The notes under the pieces: model-generated | What the model was told of the DNA's origin: nothing | Databases searched by the model: none | The model's input: only the letters and a program-made list of their open reading frames with translations | Program-made: the position numbers and the translations under genes | NCBI GenBank assembly: GCA_049282265.1 | Contig: JBAPTR010000338.1 | Location: 1 to 6,377, forward strand | From: CAYUCJ01 sp049282265 | Lineage (GTDB): Bacteria > Desulfobacterota > DSM-4660 > Desulfatiglandales > Desulfatiglandaceae | Direction: 5' to 3' | Length of the DNA: 6,377 bases | Part shown: positions 6,237-6,377 of the stretch, piece after piece | How the letters are laid out: each line of letters opens with the position of its first letter | How positions within the stretch are numbered: the first letter of the stretch is position 1

Positions 6237-6377
6237 TCAAAATGGCTTTAATCCCAATTTTCTCTCATATTGGTAGCCCAGTTCCTGTGATATTTTTGTA
6301 GTGGCTTCAATGACTTTATCTTTCACGGTATTGATCTTTTTTTTATCCATTCGGGTTGAGGGCCCTGCTACAACCAA
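6237..6377 (-). CDS. IclR-family transcriptional regulator, C-terminal end (partial)
   Basis: An open frame enters from the right edge and ends at a TGA (6239-6237), giving 46 residues. They read VAGPSTRMDKKKI near the start and KVIEATTKISQELGY further on, then a short tail ending LGLKPF. This matches the end of the IclR effector-binding domain, where a 'sv(a)GP..R' strand is followed by a helix of the type 'vleaAreiSrrLGy'. IclR proteins are roughly 250-residue cytoplasmic DNA-binding regulators with an N-terminal winged helix and a C-terminal small-molecule domain; they often control catabolic operons for aromatic or organic acids. The DNA-binding part lies outside the window. The gene points towards the oxidoreductase on the same strand with 152 bp between, so it is a plausible regulator of the downstream operon (inference). 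Family call is fairly sure; effector is unknown. Confidence 0.8.
   Translation of the reverse strand: MVVAGPSTRMDKKKINTVKDKVIEATTKISQELGYQYERKLGLKPF

Noticed and set aside
1..6377. tRNA, rRNA, CRISPR array, transposase or phage attachment site
   Set aside because: No regularly spaced repeats, cloverleaf-like sequence, rRNA segments or transposase-like proteins were seen; the only large repeat is the single palindrome at 24-77.

Overview
The window reads as a catabolic gene cluster from a strict anaerobe, most likely a Desulfobacterota/Syntrophobacterales-type bacterium. This placement is inferred from gene content: a cytoplasmic-looking Mo/W-bis-pterin enzyme with an adjacent BadF/BcrA-type ATP-dependent activase. 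No rRNA or marker gene is present to prove it. Everything recognisable is on the minus strand, so the genes read from right to left.

Layout in the direction of transcription. (1) 6377-6237: the last 46 codons of an IclR-family transcriptional regulator, cut by the window edge. (2) 6236-6085: a 152-bp intergenic stretch with a strong ribosome binding site, a weak promoter candidate and small inverted repeats; it is the probable control region. (3) 6084-3835: a complete 749-residue DMSO-reductase-superfamily oxidoreductase with an N-terminal [4Fe-4S] motif and a probable Cys ligand to Mo or W. It resembles tungsten acetylene hydratase but lacks that enzyme's catalytic Asp. (4) 3822-769: a complete 1017-residue activase with two BcrA/D ATPase domains, a Cys-rich linker and a DUF2229/HgdB-like C-terminal region, 12 bp after the oxidoreductase. 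(5) 756-240: a broken MFS transporter gene, starting 12 bp after the activase, frameshifted and missing more than half of its length. (6) 243-about 92: a broken NAD-dependent epimerase/dehydratase gene with its own ribosome binding site. (7) 77-24: a perfect 54-bp palindrome with no loop, near the end of the window.

How it may work together (inference): the IclR protein would sense an aromatic or organic-acid-type metabolite and control an operon of oxidoreductase plus activase. Activases of this type use ATP to push a low-potential electron onto a partner metalloenzyme, classically 2-hydroxyacyl-CoA dehydratase or benzoyl-CoA reductase. No such partner lies in the window; the only metalloenzyme here is the Mo/W protein. 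Tungsten acetylene hydratase must be reduced to W(IV) to be active, so a dedicated reductive activator for a related Mo/W enzyme is a testable idea and the most interesting point here. The left end (1-756) is decayed or badly assembled sequence: a single open frame of 214 codons there is an accidental join of a frameshifted MFS fragment to an epimerase start.
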